From: Cervus elaphus
Lineage: Eukaryota > Chordata > Mammalia > Artiodactyla > Cervidae
NCBI RefSeq assembly: GCF_910594005.1
Contig: NC_057843.1
Span: 30,973,001 to 31,037,000, forward strand
Direction of reading: 5' to 3'
Length of the DNA: 64,000 nt
In this document: in pieces, positions 11,655 to 24,197 of the stretch
How the letters are laid out: each line of letters begins with the position of its first letter
How positions within the stretch are numbered: position 1 is the stretch's first letter
Position numbers and translations under genes: made by a program
Notes under the pieces: model-generated
What the model saw: only the letters and a program-made list of their open reading frames with translations
What the model was told of the DNA's origin: nothing
Databases searched by the model: none

Positions 11655-11872
11655 GGGCTTCTGTGGCGGCTCAGTGGTAAAGAATCAGTCTGAAATGCAG
11701 GAGAGCTGGATTTGATTCCTGGGTTGTAAAGGTTCCCTGGAGAAGGAAATGGCAACCTACTCCAATATTCTTGCCTGGGAAATCCCACATAGAGAGGGGC
11801 CTGATAGGCTGACTATAGTCCAGAGGGTTGCAAAAGAGTCGGATATGACTTAGAAATCTAACAACAACATAT
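11655..11872 (+). mobile_element. Bov-tA SINE
   Basis: The head GGGGCTTCTGTGGCGGCTCA is followed by a tRNA-like A/B-box region, then the BovB-like body with CAACCTACTCC and TTGCCTGGGAAATCCCA, and an AACAACAAC tail. AT-rich words like TATATGGATATA occur on both sides, but no clean duplication can be fixed. Confidence 0.88.
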
Positions 11873-12145
11873 ATAGATATATGGTATATTTATAGACACA
11901 TAAGGAGACTTATTTTAAGAATGATTTATGTGATTTTCTAGAGTCTGAGGATAATCTGGAGGCAATATTTCTTCATCCTCAGGGGACCTCAGTCATTTCC
12001 CTCAAGGTGTTCAACTGATTGGATGAGGCTTAGCTACATTGTAAAGTTTTTTTTTTTTTTTTAATCAAAGTTTACTAATTTGAATGTTAATTACATCCTA
12101 AGAATTACCTTCACAGAAGCATCTAGACTAGCCTTTGATCAAATA

Positions 12146-12400
12146 TCTTGGACACTTCATGACAGATAGGGAAACAATGGAAACTGTGACAGACTTTATT
12201 TTCTTGGGCTCCAAAATCACTGCAGATGGTGACTGCAGCCATGAAATTAAAAGATGCTTGCTCCTTGAAAGAAAAGCTATGACCAACCTAGACAGCATAC
12301 TAAAAAGCAGAGACGTTACTTTGCCAACAAAGGTCCGTCTAGTCAAAGCTATGGTTTTTCCAGTAGTCATCCTTCTCCTCCTGCCCTCAATCTTTCCCAG
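12146..12400 (+). mobile_element. BovB fragment with an inverted junction
   Basis: Bases 12146-12370 read as sense BovB from the C-terminal ORF region (translation contains TVTDFIFLGSKITADGDC). At 12371 the sequence switches to 30 bases of antisense BovB from a more 3' position (CCTTCTCCTCCTGCCCTCAA...). Ordinary 5' truncation does not give a sense upstream piece followed by an antisense downstream piece, so the copy is rearranged. No tail is present. Confidence 0.85.
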
Positions 12401-13954
12401 TTAAATAGACACACAAAAGTAAGCATCACAGTAGGACCTGAAAATTTACATCTCTAGCAGGTTCTCTTCTCCAAGCATGCAATGCAAATCATTTTCTTTA
12501 GCTTGACTCAGCCCACTTAAATTTTGTACTCTACCTTAGACTGATAACTGTTGTCAGGAAATTGCTATGCACTGATTGGCTTAAACCATTCAGGGTTATG
12601 TTAGGATAAATGAAAACAAAGGGAATCCTTACTGATCAACCAACTGATCTGCTGATATACATGTCATATGAACTGCACTGTATTAATATAAAAAGGAGAA
12701 TATGACTTTCTAGAAACTCAATATTGTGTCTTTCCTACTTGGACAGGTCTTCTCTAGTGTTCAGGTATTTAAAAAGCCAAAGTAATACTTGTAGGACTGT
12801 CAGAATATTTGGTATATTTTAAAACTGTAGTGGGAGGATTTTATTTTTTATGCCACATTTGTTACCAAGAAGAATTCATATGATCATTGGGTTCCACAAA
12901 AATGGGGATCAGATGGCATGACTGTATTTCACAATAATTTTTAATTATGGAAAATACTTAGAGACCTGAGTAAGAAAACTGCCCTGTTTGGGGGGCCACA
13001 GAGGGGCCTTCTATGCAGACTTTTTAAGTGTTGTAGAAAGTAGATTGCAGGAAGAAGCAATTGTTTTTACAATCTAAATCTTTCAGTTATTTAAACCATT
13101 CCTCCCAAAAGCATACTTTAAGTTACAAAATTAAGGAGCAGTTATTCAGTTGTCTAAAACAAACTACACTGAGTCAATGTGCAATTATTACTCTTTATAT
13201 TGCAATATAAAAAACAATTCCTGTTAATTCATTTAAATGATGGGGTTACCTGCTGTGCCTCCCTACACTGCCCCAGAGAAGTATTACAGAGTCTTCTGTT
13301 TTGGGTTCACAGTTCCTCAAGGGGGTGGATATACCTGTGTTCCCTTATGAGTCATGGGGGCCACAGAGAGTCAGCATCCAGGCAGTGGGATGGATCTGAA
13401 GCATGTGTCATTCTCTACATGGCACACACTTATGGGCTGTGCCTGCCTCCTGGGAGAGATGTGAAATGCAGCTCTATTGTTAAGTGTGAACACTGTCACA
13501 GCAATCTCACAAAAATGACAGTTGTCTGTGATACATACCCAGTGTATCAGCATCAGTGGGATATTTGTTCAGTGTGGCTTTTCAAGCTACTTCCTTGTCT
13601 CTGGGGGGATGTGCTCCAGGTAGTGCTAATGGTAATCTGGTAAAGCCTGCTCAGAGTGATCTTCCTTCTGGCCCTGGGAAATTCCAAGTGAGAAGAGCAT
13701 CTTTTTACATGGCCAATCACGGGATACTGATACTCCAAAGTAAACAACTTAGATGATTTTAAAAATTATGTATAATAACCTATTTAATTGTCAATTGGCT
13801 CTTTCATCAAGGTTCTATTATAATTTCTTTCCCTGCTAGCAGATCATTTCAGTCACTCTTCAACTAGCAAATGTAACCACTGTGAAACTTTGAGGGGAAG
13901 GAATGAGTGCTTTATAAAGTACAAGGAAGTCTGGGAGACTGCTTTTCTAGTTGT
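12401..13954. other. No recognised gene or repeat
   Basis: A stretch without recognisable family. It holds the longest open frame outside a clear repeat, 13179-13643 (+, 154 codons). The translation starts MQLLLFILQYKKQFLL, has a few Cys residues and no known domain. With no intron signals or homology I treat it as a chance frame. Confidence 0.4.
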
Positions 13955-14062
13955 CTGATAATAATGGAAGCTACCATCTATTGGATGTCTCAGAAGTCAC
14001 AGACAGTGTGCTGCACACTTCACATGTTTCATCTAGTTGTTAATTTTACTTAATTGTTGTAG
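13955..14062 (-). mobile_element. MIR-like relic
   Basis: The order of words (CTACCATCTATTGGATGTCT, GTGTGCTGCACACTTCACAT, TTTCATCTAG) matches the antisense 3' region of MIR/L2-type elements. Strongly diverged. Confidence 0.4.
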
Positions 14063-14399
14063 ACACACTTGAAGAGAAGAAACAAAATAATGGGGTTATC
14101 TTAATATCATATATTACATTTAGAAGTGCAAAATCAAAGTGCTTACTGTCATAACTGATTTGCTTTTCCTTATAAACCTATATATTACTACAATATGAGA
14201 ATGGTTCAAGAGAAAACCAAATTTATTCCAATTTGGGATATTTATCTCAGTCTAACCCCTACATTTAAATCTCTTACAGACACATGTGCAGACTTCTGGG
14301 TCTTCTCTCTCTTTTCTAGCTCTTCTGGTGGCCGGTGGGAAGGAGTAGGCTGGGACATCATATGACCAGGAGGCTGTTGGAGAAAAGAGGGCTTAGGAA

Positions 14400-14620
14400 C
14401 CGCTTCTCAGGTGGCACTAGTGATAAAGAAACTTCTGCCAATGCAGGAGACATAAGAGATGCGGGTTCGATCCCTGGGTTGGGAAGATCCCCTGGAGGAG
14501 GGCATGGCAACCCACTCCAGTATTCTTGCCTGGAGAATCCCATGGACAGAGGAGCCTGTCAGGGCTACAGTCCATAGGGTCCCAAAGAGTTAGATACAAC
14601 TGAAGCGACTTAGCACACAC
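14400..14620 (+). mobile_element. Bov-tA SINE
   Basis: The tRNA-related head (CTTCTCAGGTGGCACTAGTG, GGTTCGATCCCTGGGTTGGG) is followed by the body GGCAACCCACTCCAGTATTC and a tail ending in an ACACACAC run. The B box is well kept. Confidence 0.92.
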
Positions 14621-17419
14621 ACATGTGGCTCTTGCACACTCATTTGGATCCTGCTGTCCTGCTGACATCCAGTACTTCAGTCTAGAGCTTGTTTACTCTG
14701 AGCTGTCTTTTCTCAGCAGAGTCATGGCCATCCTTGTGTTGGGAACTTGCTTTTGTCTTGCTAGTGCTGCCTGCACCTTAGGCTGAAATTGTCTGGTCTG
14801 AGATCCCTGGCTAAAGATTCTCCTCCTTTCTTTACCTCTCTTCTGACCTCCAACCTGCTCCCTCCCCCCGCTCACACCACAGCAACTCTGGATATTTTCG
14901 CTAGACCACAGTATCGGTGACCTTAAGCCCTTGTATTCTTCTCTAGGGCGCATGCAAACCACTGGAAAACTTTGACACTATACAGGAACCAGAATGTTCT
15001 GGCAAGCTACACTTGTGCTGCCACTGTTGGTTTTACTTTCCTGCAGCTGCCCTATTTTAATGTATGTGTTTGGGTGTCCTGTGAAGTGGTTTCCTTCCAG
15101 AAATTTGGATATGTTGGCCCCAAGCTCCATTTCTACTCCTGACTTTCCCTTCAACCTATTTAACTTATCTTCCTGCTCTGAGAATTCCTTTCATAAAAGA
15201 TGAGAACACATAAATCTATTGCCTTCCTCCCCTTTCCATCTCCTTCTGACTTCTGGTAGAACTGGATTCAGTCTGCCTCCCTTTGATTCTTTGGGGCTGT
15301 ATGGCTGATTTTGAATAATGGCTGCCAATGATTTACCTCCCTGTGGTCTATGACCCTTTGCAACTGACTTTGCTCCTCCTGCCAACATGAATCAGTTCAC
15401 AGATTCTAATGTTGCCTTTGAAGCAGTGAAGACAAAAGGCTAGAGAGAGTAAGCATTTACTCAGAGCCCTGTAGTTACTCAATAGTAGTGTGGAGCTTCA
15501 GCAGGAAGGGGAAGGGGGACAGAGAAATTTCTTTGAAAAATCAATGATTTTATAAGGTCTAATTATTTCAGTGTTTCTCTTTTTGACTTATAGCATTTTT
15601 GTATCCACATATATTCAGTTGATGAAATGATTAATTCTCAAACCCAAGTATCTTGATTAGAACATTAATCACCATGTAGCAAATTAGCTAAGCCTTAAGA
15701 TTTTTTTTAAAAAAGTGTGTTAGTTTGTGTTGTCTATTTTCCAACCGATTGCTGCTTCTGCATGAAGAAAACAACACCTTAGGTGTGAAATATTAGCACA
15801 AAATATCACAGCATCTTGGTAAAATGTTATTTTCTACCCAAACACTTCTACCAAAGTGTTTCAGTCGACAGTTCTACTATTTAAAAAGCTCTCATCTTCC
15901 TCACTGGTTAATGTTCATAGTACTTTAGTTTTAGTCTTTAAAAAAAATCATGCTGTCTCTTAAGAACTCTGCTGGGTAACATGAACCTGAACATTGCTAA
16001 TCCCTGGAATTGTCGATCAGAAACAGCAAATCTTTGTAATAGATATGCCTTCATGTTACAGATTTTATTTAGCTGTGGAAATTTTGCCTTTGAAATGACC
16101 ATTTAGATCTTTGGCTGATTAAAGAAAGTTGATATACCAGTAGCACATAAAAATGCTATAAAGTGAAAGTAGAAAATTTTACATAATTAAATTTAATGTA
16201 TACATTGGTAAACCATATTCACATCTTAAAAATCAAATAAATCTGATATTTTTGAATTTATCTGCTAATGTAGACTTCATGTTTTTTAGAAAAAATGATT
16301 TCTTTTTGTTTAAAATGGACAATAAATGTCATCCAAAGAGATAAATTCAGATTAATGAGATTATTTTATAGAATTAAATTGAAGATCTTTTTATCTTATT
16401 CTGTTTGTATGCTCATACGTTTCTACTGGAGAAAAACATGTAACAGTAAAATTTAAAGACAGTACTTTCTTTCCTTAGGTATATTTGTTATTATAAGTTA
16501 TAAATGTTTTATAAGTCTTTTTTCAGAAGAGTAAAATAAATTTTAGAAAAAATATGCAGAACCTTGGGTATGAAAAGATGAGTTTTGCTCCAATAAAGAA
16601 TTTGTTATGAAGTAATTTTTTGACTTTTAGTTAAAAAAGATTTACACAATGCCCTTAGATTTTCTTTATAATAATATTGATCCTTTGAACTAGCTAAATG
16701 CTTTATGTTTGAAGGAACTCATTGTCTTTTTAAAGCCCTAAATATAGACTCCAAGTACCCAAGTGGGAGGATAATGTAATTTCTTTTACTTCATAGATTT
16801 GGAACATATTAGATGAAGTAGGTCTCCGGGTTTATGGAGACAATGTACTTCACAGATTTAGTGTTTCACTCTGTTCTTTATGGTTGATCTCTCCTCAGTC
16901 TCTGAAGTGACATCTTACCATAACCTCTCAAAATATTTGTTCAGGATGACACAGAGTTGGATTAGGAATTTGGAATAGTGGGTGTAGACAGCAAGGTAGA
17001 ATTTTGTTAAAGAGGGGAGGATGCATGTGAATGGGAAGCTGAATTAACTGTAGAGCTGGTCCCCGGGGAGGGGAAGCAACAGTTTGAATCATTGCTGAAA
17101 GCTTGTGTCAGACCTCCTTTGTTTTTTTGTGCAATTTTGAGTTAGTCCATGGGATAGACATAAGTTATCCTCAAGCAGATGTGATGTCAGCTGATTGGCA
17201 GCATTACATAGTGTGGATAGACCTAGAGGGACAGCCCTCAGGAAGATGTACCTGCTATCACCTGAGGTCTGAGCACAGATTCTGGTGTAGAAAGAAACTG
17301 CAGTTCTGGGAAGAAATAGAGGAAGAAAACCCCAACTGGTGCACTTAAAACTGTCAATGCCTAAGTCCTACGCTGGTGAGGATGGGAATATAATTCTCAT
17401 CTTGATCAGGAGGCATTTA
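14621..17419. other. No recognised gene or repeat
   Basis: About 2.8 kb with no family recognised. The segment 14690-15450 is less AT-rich and has pyrimidine-rich stretches; 15540-17000 is AT-rich. Open frames are short and unlike known proteins. Confidence 0.45.
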
Positions 17420-17625
17420 GGTATTACCCCTGGTAGCTCAACTGATAAAGAACCCTCCTGCAATGCAGGAGAACTTGGTTCAATCCCTGGGTTGGGAAGA
17501 TCCCCTGGAGAAGGGAACTGCTACCCACTCCAGTATTCTGGCCTAGAGAATTATATGGACTGTATAGTACATGGGGTCGCAAAGAGTCAGACACGATTGA
17601 ATGACTTTCACTTCACTTCTTAGCT
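17420..17625 (+). mobile_element. Bov-tA SINE
   Basis: Head CCCTGGTAGCTCAACTGATA, B-box-like GGTTCAATCCCTGGGTTGGG, body CTACCCACTCCAGTATTCTG, and an end near TTCACTTCACTTC. The 94-codon open frame over it is SINE sequence. Confidence 0.9.
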
Positions 17626-18181
17626 TACAGATTGAAGCTAACAGTGTTTATTGTTGAAATGGGGCTGTGAGAGAAGGGGGTAGCCTCATCTGTGGCTCAT
17701 AGGGATGGGGCTATGGGAAAAGTGAGAGATTTAAGAAGGAAAAGTTTGCTTCCCTTAAGTTCATCCTCCAAAATTGCAGCCTACTCAGAAGTAGACACAC
17801 ATTGGCACTCCAATTACAGCTCTTTTTTTTAATGGTATTGCTGCCCTAAAGATAGAAACTCACTATGAGTCTGAAGAGATACTCATTCTATAATGTATCC
17901 CTCAAATTTTTAAGTAAAAGTCCATATGTGCAATCCTGATGAATTATTTGCTAGATGATTCTGCGAAATTTTTGTAACTAAGTTTTACCTTTGTTAGATA
18001 CAGTTTATATCTATATAAATTTGAGCTTTAATTAACTTTTGTGAACAAAATTATACTGACACATTGACTAGCTTTATAATTTCATGAGGCTTTAGCTTTG
18101 ATTGTCCTCAGATGCATGTGGCTCCTAAATCCTTTTGCTAGTTTCACTTAACAACTGCACTGAACTTCTGTCTACTTTTGT

Positions 18182-18432
18182 CTGTTGTTGTTCATGTCTG
18201 ACTTCTTGCTACTCCATGGACTGCAGGACGCCAGGCTTCCCTGTCCTCCACTATCTCCCAGAGTTTGCTCAAGTTCATGTCCATTGAGTTGGTGATGCTG
18301 TCTAACCATCTCATCCTCTGCTGCCCTCTTCTCCTCTTGTCTCAATCTTTCCCAGCGTCAGGGTATTTTTCAATGAGTTGGCTTTTCAAATCACATGGCC
18401 TAAGTATTGGAGCTTTGGCTTCAGCCTCTCTC
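18182..18432 (-). mobile_element. BovB 3' fragment, ~250 bp
   Basis: Antisense BovB 3' end starting at a GTTGTTGTT tail and passing through CCATGGACTGCAGGACGCCA and AACCATCTCATCCTCTGC, then stopping near GGAGCTTTGGCTTCAGCCTC. The copy is 5'-truncated and quite diverged. Confidence 0.85.
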
Positions 18433-19107
18433 TACTTACCTGAAATATTTTTGAATTTTCTTGAGTAATACAACATTTTGAATTCTCAACTGGAAAACTC
18501 AGATCATCATTTTTCCTTAAAATCATATTTTCAACACTATTTTAAAAGCAAAGCATTGTATACCATTTAAAGAAAGATCCATCTTTTATTATAAAGTTGG
18601 GATTGTATTAAGTATACCACTTTAAATACTTAGTATTTCCTCCATATACTATACAGAGACAGTTGATCCTTATTATTCCTAGATTTCATGTTTGCAAATT
18701 TGCTACAAGTTAAAATTTATTTATGACCCCATGGTCAATACTGGTAGTGCTTCTGTGGTCATTCCCTGAACAAGCTCAGGGCAGTGAAAATGAGTCATTC
18801 AGTGCACACCTTCCAAGCTAAGGTTGAAAAAGATGATGTGCTGCCTTCTTGTTTTAATGATAATATTGTAAGCAACTTCTTCTGGCCATCTCTTCAGTGT
18901 ATGTTTTGCATTTCTGTACTTTGTCTTCGCAATTATGTTACTTAAAATGGCCACTAATTACAGTGCTGAAATGCTATCTAGTGTTCCTGAGTGCAAGAAG
19001 GCTGAAACGTGCCTAAAGGAGAAAATATGTGTGTTAAATAAGCTTTGTTCAGGGATAACATAGTGCCGTAAGTCCAATGGTAGAGAAACAGCAATAAATA
19101 GTAAACA
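18433..19107. other. No recognised gene or repeat
   Basis: AT-rich, no pattern recognised. Confidence 0.45.
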
Positions 19108-19325
19108 AGGTGTCTAGTTGGTGCTAGTAGTAAAGAATCTGCCTGCCAATGCAGGACACATAAGAGATGCAGGTTAGATCCCTGGGTTGGGAAGATCCCC
19201 TGGAGGAGGGCATGACAACCCACTCCAGTATTCTTGCCTGGAAAATCCCATGGACAGAGGAGCCTGGCAGGCTACCGTTCATAGAGTCCAAAAGAGTCGG
19301 ATATGACTGAAGCATTAACAGGCAT
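19108..19325 (+). mobile_element. Bov-tA SINE
   Basis: Head GTCTAGTTGGTGCTAGTAGT is diverged; the middle (AAGAATCTGCCTGCCAATGC, GATCCCTGGGTTGGGAAGAT) and the BovB-like body (CCACTCCAGTATTCTTGCCT) are clear. It shares the ACACATAAGAGATGC variant with the copy at 14400, which suggests one subfamily. Confidence 0.92.
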
Positions 19326-20214
19326 AATCCAAAATACACATAAAGATATGTATTGTCTTGTGAAAATGTGATCAGAGGGAAGTCAACACAACATTTTAAA
19401 ATAATTTTCCTCCAATTAAAGGATAAATTAAAAAAAATTAAAAATGTGACCAGAAGTTGGCAAAAACCTAATCCCGCATTTCCCCTAGAAACAACAGAAC
19501 AGCTGTTGCCAATTCAGTATTCAGAGCACCTTGATGAACTTTCTTTGGCAATTTTCCTCTAAGAAGAGCATGTGTGTCAAAACACAGCTATTCCCAGATT
19601 GTTTCTCTTCATCCAAACAAATACCACACAGTCTTACATGTCTTACCATACTCAAGCTATTAACCTTGGTGTCTAACTCCATCATCCCCCAGATGCCCTG
19701 ACACTGTGTTGGGGCTCCATTTAAGAGAATCACCCATCACCTTTGTTTGCCTTTAACTGACACCAGATGTATCTTTCCTTAGTGCACTGTGGAGAAAAGA
19801 TAATTAAAACCTCTAGGCTTAATGACCTGCCTCCTAAGAACCTGACAGTTTGTAATTCCTATTTCCAATTGGGGTTAAGGAAGTTGGTCCAATTGCTTGG
19901 ATATCTCTGTTTTTGAGGTGGAAACTGAATGGGTTTTGAAGTGTATCAGTTGCCTTTGGCTGGCTCCCTAGGGACAAAATCAGAGTTGAACTTTAGGGGA
20001 GACACCAGGATTTTGTTACCATCTGCAGGAGCTGTTTGCATTTTTTTTAAGTAAATCGCACTCTTAAATCAACAGGGAAATGGCTTCAGTGCTCTTCAGT
20101 TCCTATTAACTGCAGCTAGAACTCCTAGAAATAAAAAAATCACTTGAAGCTCAGATTAGTATCCTAGAAAGGGACTGGAAATGGGTGATTTCAAGTTTAA
20201 TGGGGCATTGGCTT
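19326..20214. other. No recognised gene or repeat
   Basis: Only short open frames; no domain or repeat recognised. Confidence 0.45.
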
Positions 20215-20410
20215 TTATGGAGTCCTGTCTGCTAGGCTAAATTCTGTATAGAGATTATTTTATTTAATCCTCACAGCAATCTGATGAGGTAGATACTATC
20301 ATTAATTTAATTTCTTCAGCTCAGGAAACTGAGTCTTACAGAGGTCATGGAGCTAAGCAGTCAGGATTGGAATGCAGACAGCCCAGCCCTGCAGCTGGCA
20401 TTTTTCACTA
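20215..20410 (-). mobile_element. MIR SINE
   Basis: Antisense MIR landmarks: TTTAATCCTCACAGCAATCT, GATGAGGTAGATACTATCAT, then GGAAACTGAGTCTTACAGAG and AAGCAGTCAGGATTGGAATG. This is the ancient tRNA-derived SINE found across mammals. Confidence 0.85.
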
Positions 20411-21800
20411 CAACACTCTCATTCTCTCCGGCTTCACTTATACAGACTCTTCCCAAATGTATTGAGCCCCAAATTTCTCACACAGTTATAAAAATATAAG
20501 GCCAGATTAACATTAACCTGAATGATAACATCATGACAGGTGGGCACTTCTAAAGCACATTTTAAAAGAAATAAATGCTTCCAAGGGAGGTCAGTGCCTT
20601 GCTCACTAATCCTTCATTTTCCCTTATCAACCAGCACCAAGTGATTAACTTGAAGTCAAAAGTCCTTCCTTGAAGCTTGTCCTCAATCTCTGGGCTGGCT
20701 CAGTTTCAAAGCTTCCCAGGGCTGCTTATCGTTACCAGATGGCTATCTTTTCTCTGACTCAGCTGCAGTGGGTTTGTTCACCCTATTTAGGCTATTTAAA
20801 GACAGTGAAAAGGATGGCTGTATTTTTCTTTTCAAGCCCTGAGAGATCCTGCATACGTTCTCCAGCATCCTCAGGAGAAAAAAAAAAAAAAAAAAGAAGT
20901 TCCTATCAAGGACATCTTGCTACAGAGGACATTAAACATCTGTGAGTTTTTTCCACCAATCTGAAAATCTGTCCACTTCACACTCATTTATCTCCACTGT
21001 ACCAATAGATATTTCAAAATGCAGAAAGGAGCAGTCAAAACATACAGAATATCTTTTCCCATCTCTATCTGCCTATAACTATGCTTTCAATTTATAAATG
21101 GCCTCAGAATTCCCAGACTTATTTTCTTAAACGATTCACACTTCTTATGGGGGCCAGTAAATCTTGACAAAATGGACTAGAGAACTAATTTTAGTAGGGC
21201 ACTCCTGAAAAAAATACGGGTTTTGTTATTCATTGAATCAGTTCTTAGAACTGAAAAGCACAGCCTTGAATTTTGTGATTTTTCATTGATTCTGCAGGAA
21301 AATACCTTTCCAGAGCTAGAGAGAATGACAATGAGAGAATCAGTAAAGAACTATCATCATAATAATAGTAGCCACATAATAACCTCTTCCTCTGTGCCAG
21401 GTACAGTGTTTTGACTTTGTGTATATCATCTTAGGTATAGCCTTTTATTGGGCCTGATGAAGACTCGGGGGGGTCTCAAGGTTCCACAGTTTTTGAAAAG
21501 CCTGTTTAAGAACAAGAACAGAAAATGATGTATAGAAGCAAACATTTAGATTGAGAAAAGTTATCAAAATAAATTAGAGATTCTTAACTCACAAATACAG
21601 ACATTACAAAATCCACAAAAATAGTGTTTTAAAATATTAATTACTGGACACACTTGTAATTTTTTTGCCCTTTTTTCTTTGATTGAACACTGATGTCCTC
21701 ATATGAAATGATGCTGTACTGTCTTTTATCTGTAGGAAAAAAATGGGAATATGCCTACTATAATATTTTAAATAGGTTTATCACTTTGATGTAATAATAG
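20411..21800. other. Mostly unassigned DNA; A-run; possible MIR trace
   Basis: An A-run sits at 20879-20895. A weak antisense MIR-like trace appears at about 21365-21460 (CCTCTTCCTCTGTGCCAGGT). Nothing else is recognised; open frames are short. Confidence 0.4.
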
Positions 21801-21922
21801 GTTTATAAATAGACTGAGAGCTTCCTGAATTTGGGGGATGAATGTGCTATTGATTCCAGGCAGCTAGAATAGTGAGTGATATATAAAATTCACTGATGTT
21901 TGTTGAATAAAGAAATAATTCA
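21800..21922 (+). mobile_element. L2 LINE 3' end relic
   Basis: Matches the typical L2 3' terminus: AGACTGAGAGCTTCCTGAAT, then GCAGCTAGAATAGTGAGTGA and TGTTTGTTGAATAAAGAAAT. Short and diverged. Confidence 0.65.
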
Positions 21923-23225
21923 GCTATGGAGAAGGGTTAGGGTAAAAGGTGATATAGTTTAACTGGGAAATTTACCACTTCAGATGTCAAGAAATGTTCC
22001 ATGTGTCTCCCTCTTGTCCATGGAATGCACAGGAATTCCTAATGAAGCCTCCTTCATGCTCAGTCCAAGCTTTCCTGAACCAATCAATATTTGTTGACAC
22101 GGATGTGCTATGTGACTCTCTAATACTGTTTTAGATGAAAATACATAATGAGTACAAGTTTCTAGGATCTAACAAGGAGGCATGACAAAACAAATGCTGC
22201 AATGTGTTCTGTTCTCAGGACACCCGTTCTAGTCTAATCACCCCAATCATCTTCCTTGGCATCAGCTCAATGGTCTTTGCAAATTACCATTAACATATGT
22301 TTTCTCTGAACCCCTACAGAATCCATTCCAGCAATGTGCAAAATAAAGGAAAATAAAAAGAAAACACATTTTGTAAGATAAAAGGTTTTTCTTTTTTCCT
22401 TTTAAATAAAATGAGCTGGGAAGAGGCAAAGAACTTTTATGATTCAGTAATGGCCAAGATATGATACTCTCTAGCTCACAAATCAAAGAGCCTCAAGCTG
22501 CAAAAGCTTCAATTTTGAACAGAACAGCTCAGGGCCAGGCAAAATGTCATCCCTTTTATAGGTTCAACAAAATTCTTCTGTTTTTCATCTTGCAACACAG
22601 GCATTAGATCAGCTCTTCAAGTCCCTGGGATGTCAGGAATACTGACTTGTGTGCACTTTCTAAAACACAGGGTCAAGTGCAAATAAATGCTACAGAAGAA
22701 GAGGAAATAACAGTAGAGAGACCCAAAATGTCTGAGTAAAATCTTGACTGGAGGAATGTCATGTAGAGTTCTTTGGTGTCACATAAATACCCCCTAAGTC
22801 TTATCAACATGTGCACTTTCACTAATGAGAGTGGCCAGCTTAGAAGACAGTGGGTTCTGTAGGCAACGTCATGTTACAGACTGTTCTTAGTCACATTGAA
22901 AATTTGGGACTGAAGGATAAAACTGGCTCTGAAGGTTTATTATGGAGAACAAAATGTTTAAAAGAAAGAGCAAGCTCTGAACTTAACCTAAACTTCTTAT
23001 CCACTTATGTTTTCTGACTTCCATGATGACACTTCAAAGCTGACATCCATGTCTGCATTTAAAGAATTTCCTCTTATTATTCAACTAGTTTTAAGTTATA
23101 ATATTCCTCTGTTTCAAATTTTCCACTATAAAGTTTTATTTTTACATTAAAAAAAAAAACCACTAGAACTAAGGAGAATTAGGTACTACTTTGGAAAGGA
23201 ATAGTGCAGCGTTTAATGTTTTTGC
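21923..23225. other. No recognised gene or young repeat
   Basis: A trace like the common old-repeat phrase for 'tgagcacctactatgtgcc' lies near 22080-22190, too weak to name. Otherwise nothing recognised. Confidence 0.4.
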
Positions 23226-24197
23226 TGTTGTTCACTCGCTCAGTCATGCCTGACTCTTTGTGACTCCATGGACTGCAGCATGCCATGTTTCCCTGTCCTT
23301 CGGTATCTCCTGGAATTTTCTCAAACTTATGCCCATTGAATCAGCGATGCCATCTAAACATCTCATCCTCTGTTGTCCCCCCATCCTCCTGCCTTCAGTC
23401 TTTCCCAGCATCAGGGTCTTTTCCAATGAGTTGGCTCATTGCATCAGGTGGCCAAAGTACTGGAGCTTCAGCTTCAGCATCAGTGCTTCCAGTGAATATT
23501 CAGGATTGATTTCCTTTAGGATTAATTGGTTTGATTTCCTTGCTGTCCAAGGGATTCTCAAGAATCTTCTCTGGCACCACAGTTTGAAAGCATCAGTTCT
23601 TTGGCATTCACCCTTCTTTATGGTAAAACTCTCACATTTGTACATGACTACTGGAAAAACCATAGCTTTGACTGTATGGATCCTTGTCAACAAAGTAATG
23701 TCTCAGCTTTTTAATATGCCATCTAGGTTTGTCATAGCCTTTCTTCCAAGGAGCATCTTTTAACTTCATGGCTGCAGTCAATGTCCACAGTAATCTTGGA
23801 GCCCAAGAAAATAAAGTCTGTCACTGTTTCCATTCCCCGCCCTTCCCCCCACACCCTGCCATCTGTTCAGCTTTCCTTCCAAGGATTAGCCATCTTTTAA
23901 CTTCATGGCTACAGTTACTGTCTGAAGTGATTTTGGAGCCCAAGAAAATAAAATCTGTCACTGCTTCCACTTTTCCCCCATCTATTTTCTATGAAGTGAA
24001 GGGACTGGATGCCATGATCTTAGTTTTTTGAATGTTGAGTTTTAAGCCAGCTTTTATATTCTCCTCTTTCATTTTAATCAAGAGGGTCTTCAGTTCCTCT
24101 TCACTTTCTGCCATTAGGGTGGTGTCATCTACATATCTGAGGTTATTGGTATTTCTCCTGGCAATCTTGAATCCAGCTTGAGCTTCATTTAACCTTT
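23226..24197 (-). mobile_element. BovB LINE 3' part with internal duplication
   Basis: Antisense BovB running from its 3' end (GTTCACTCGCTCAGTCATGC) through the C-terminal ORF region to the vicinity of the RT active site (complement near GGTGTCATCTACATATCTGA). It is clearly older than the copy at 42764. A segment at about 23741-23836 is repeated at about 23875-23972, offset by about 135 bases. The second repeat arm is separated by a C-rich stretch. Several frames over it (for example 23260-23763) are artefacts of the antisense strand. Confidence 0.92.

Noticed and set aside
13179..13643. 154-codon open frame as a possible gene
   Set aside because: No recognised domain, no start context or intron signals that decide it, and a composition like neighbouring non-coding DNA. 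One chance frame of this size in 64 kb is expected.
23260..23763. 167-codon plus-strand frame
   Set aside because: It lies on the antisense strand of a BovB copy; similar antisense frames occur over other BovB copies (42875-43135, 60940-61197) and reflect shared sequence.
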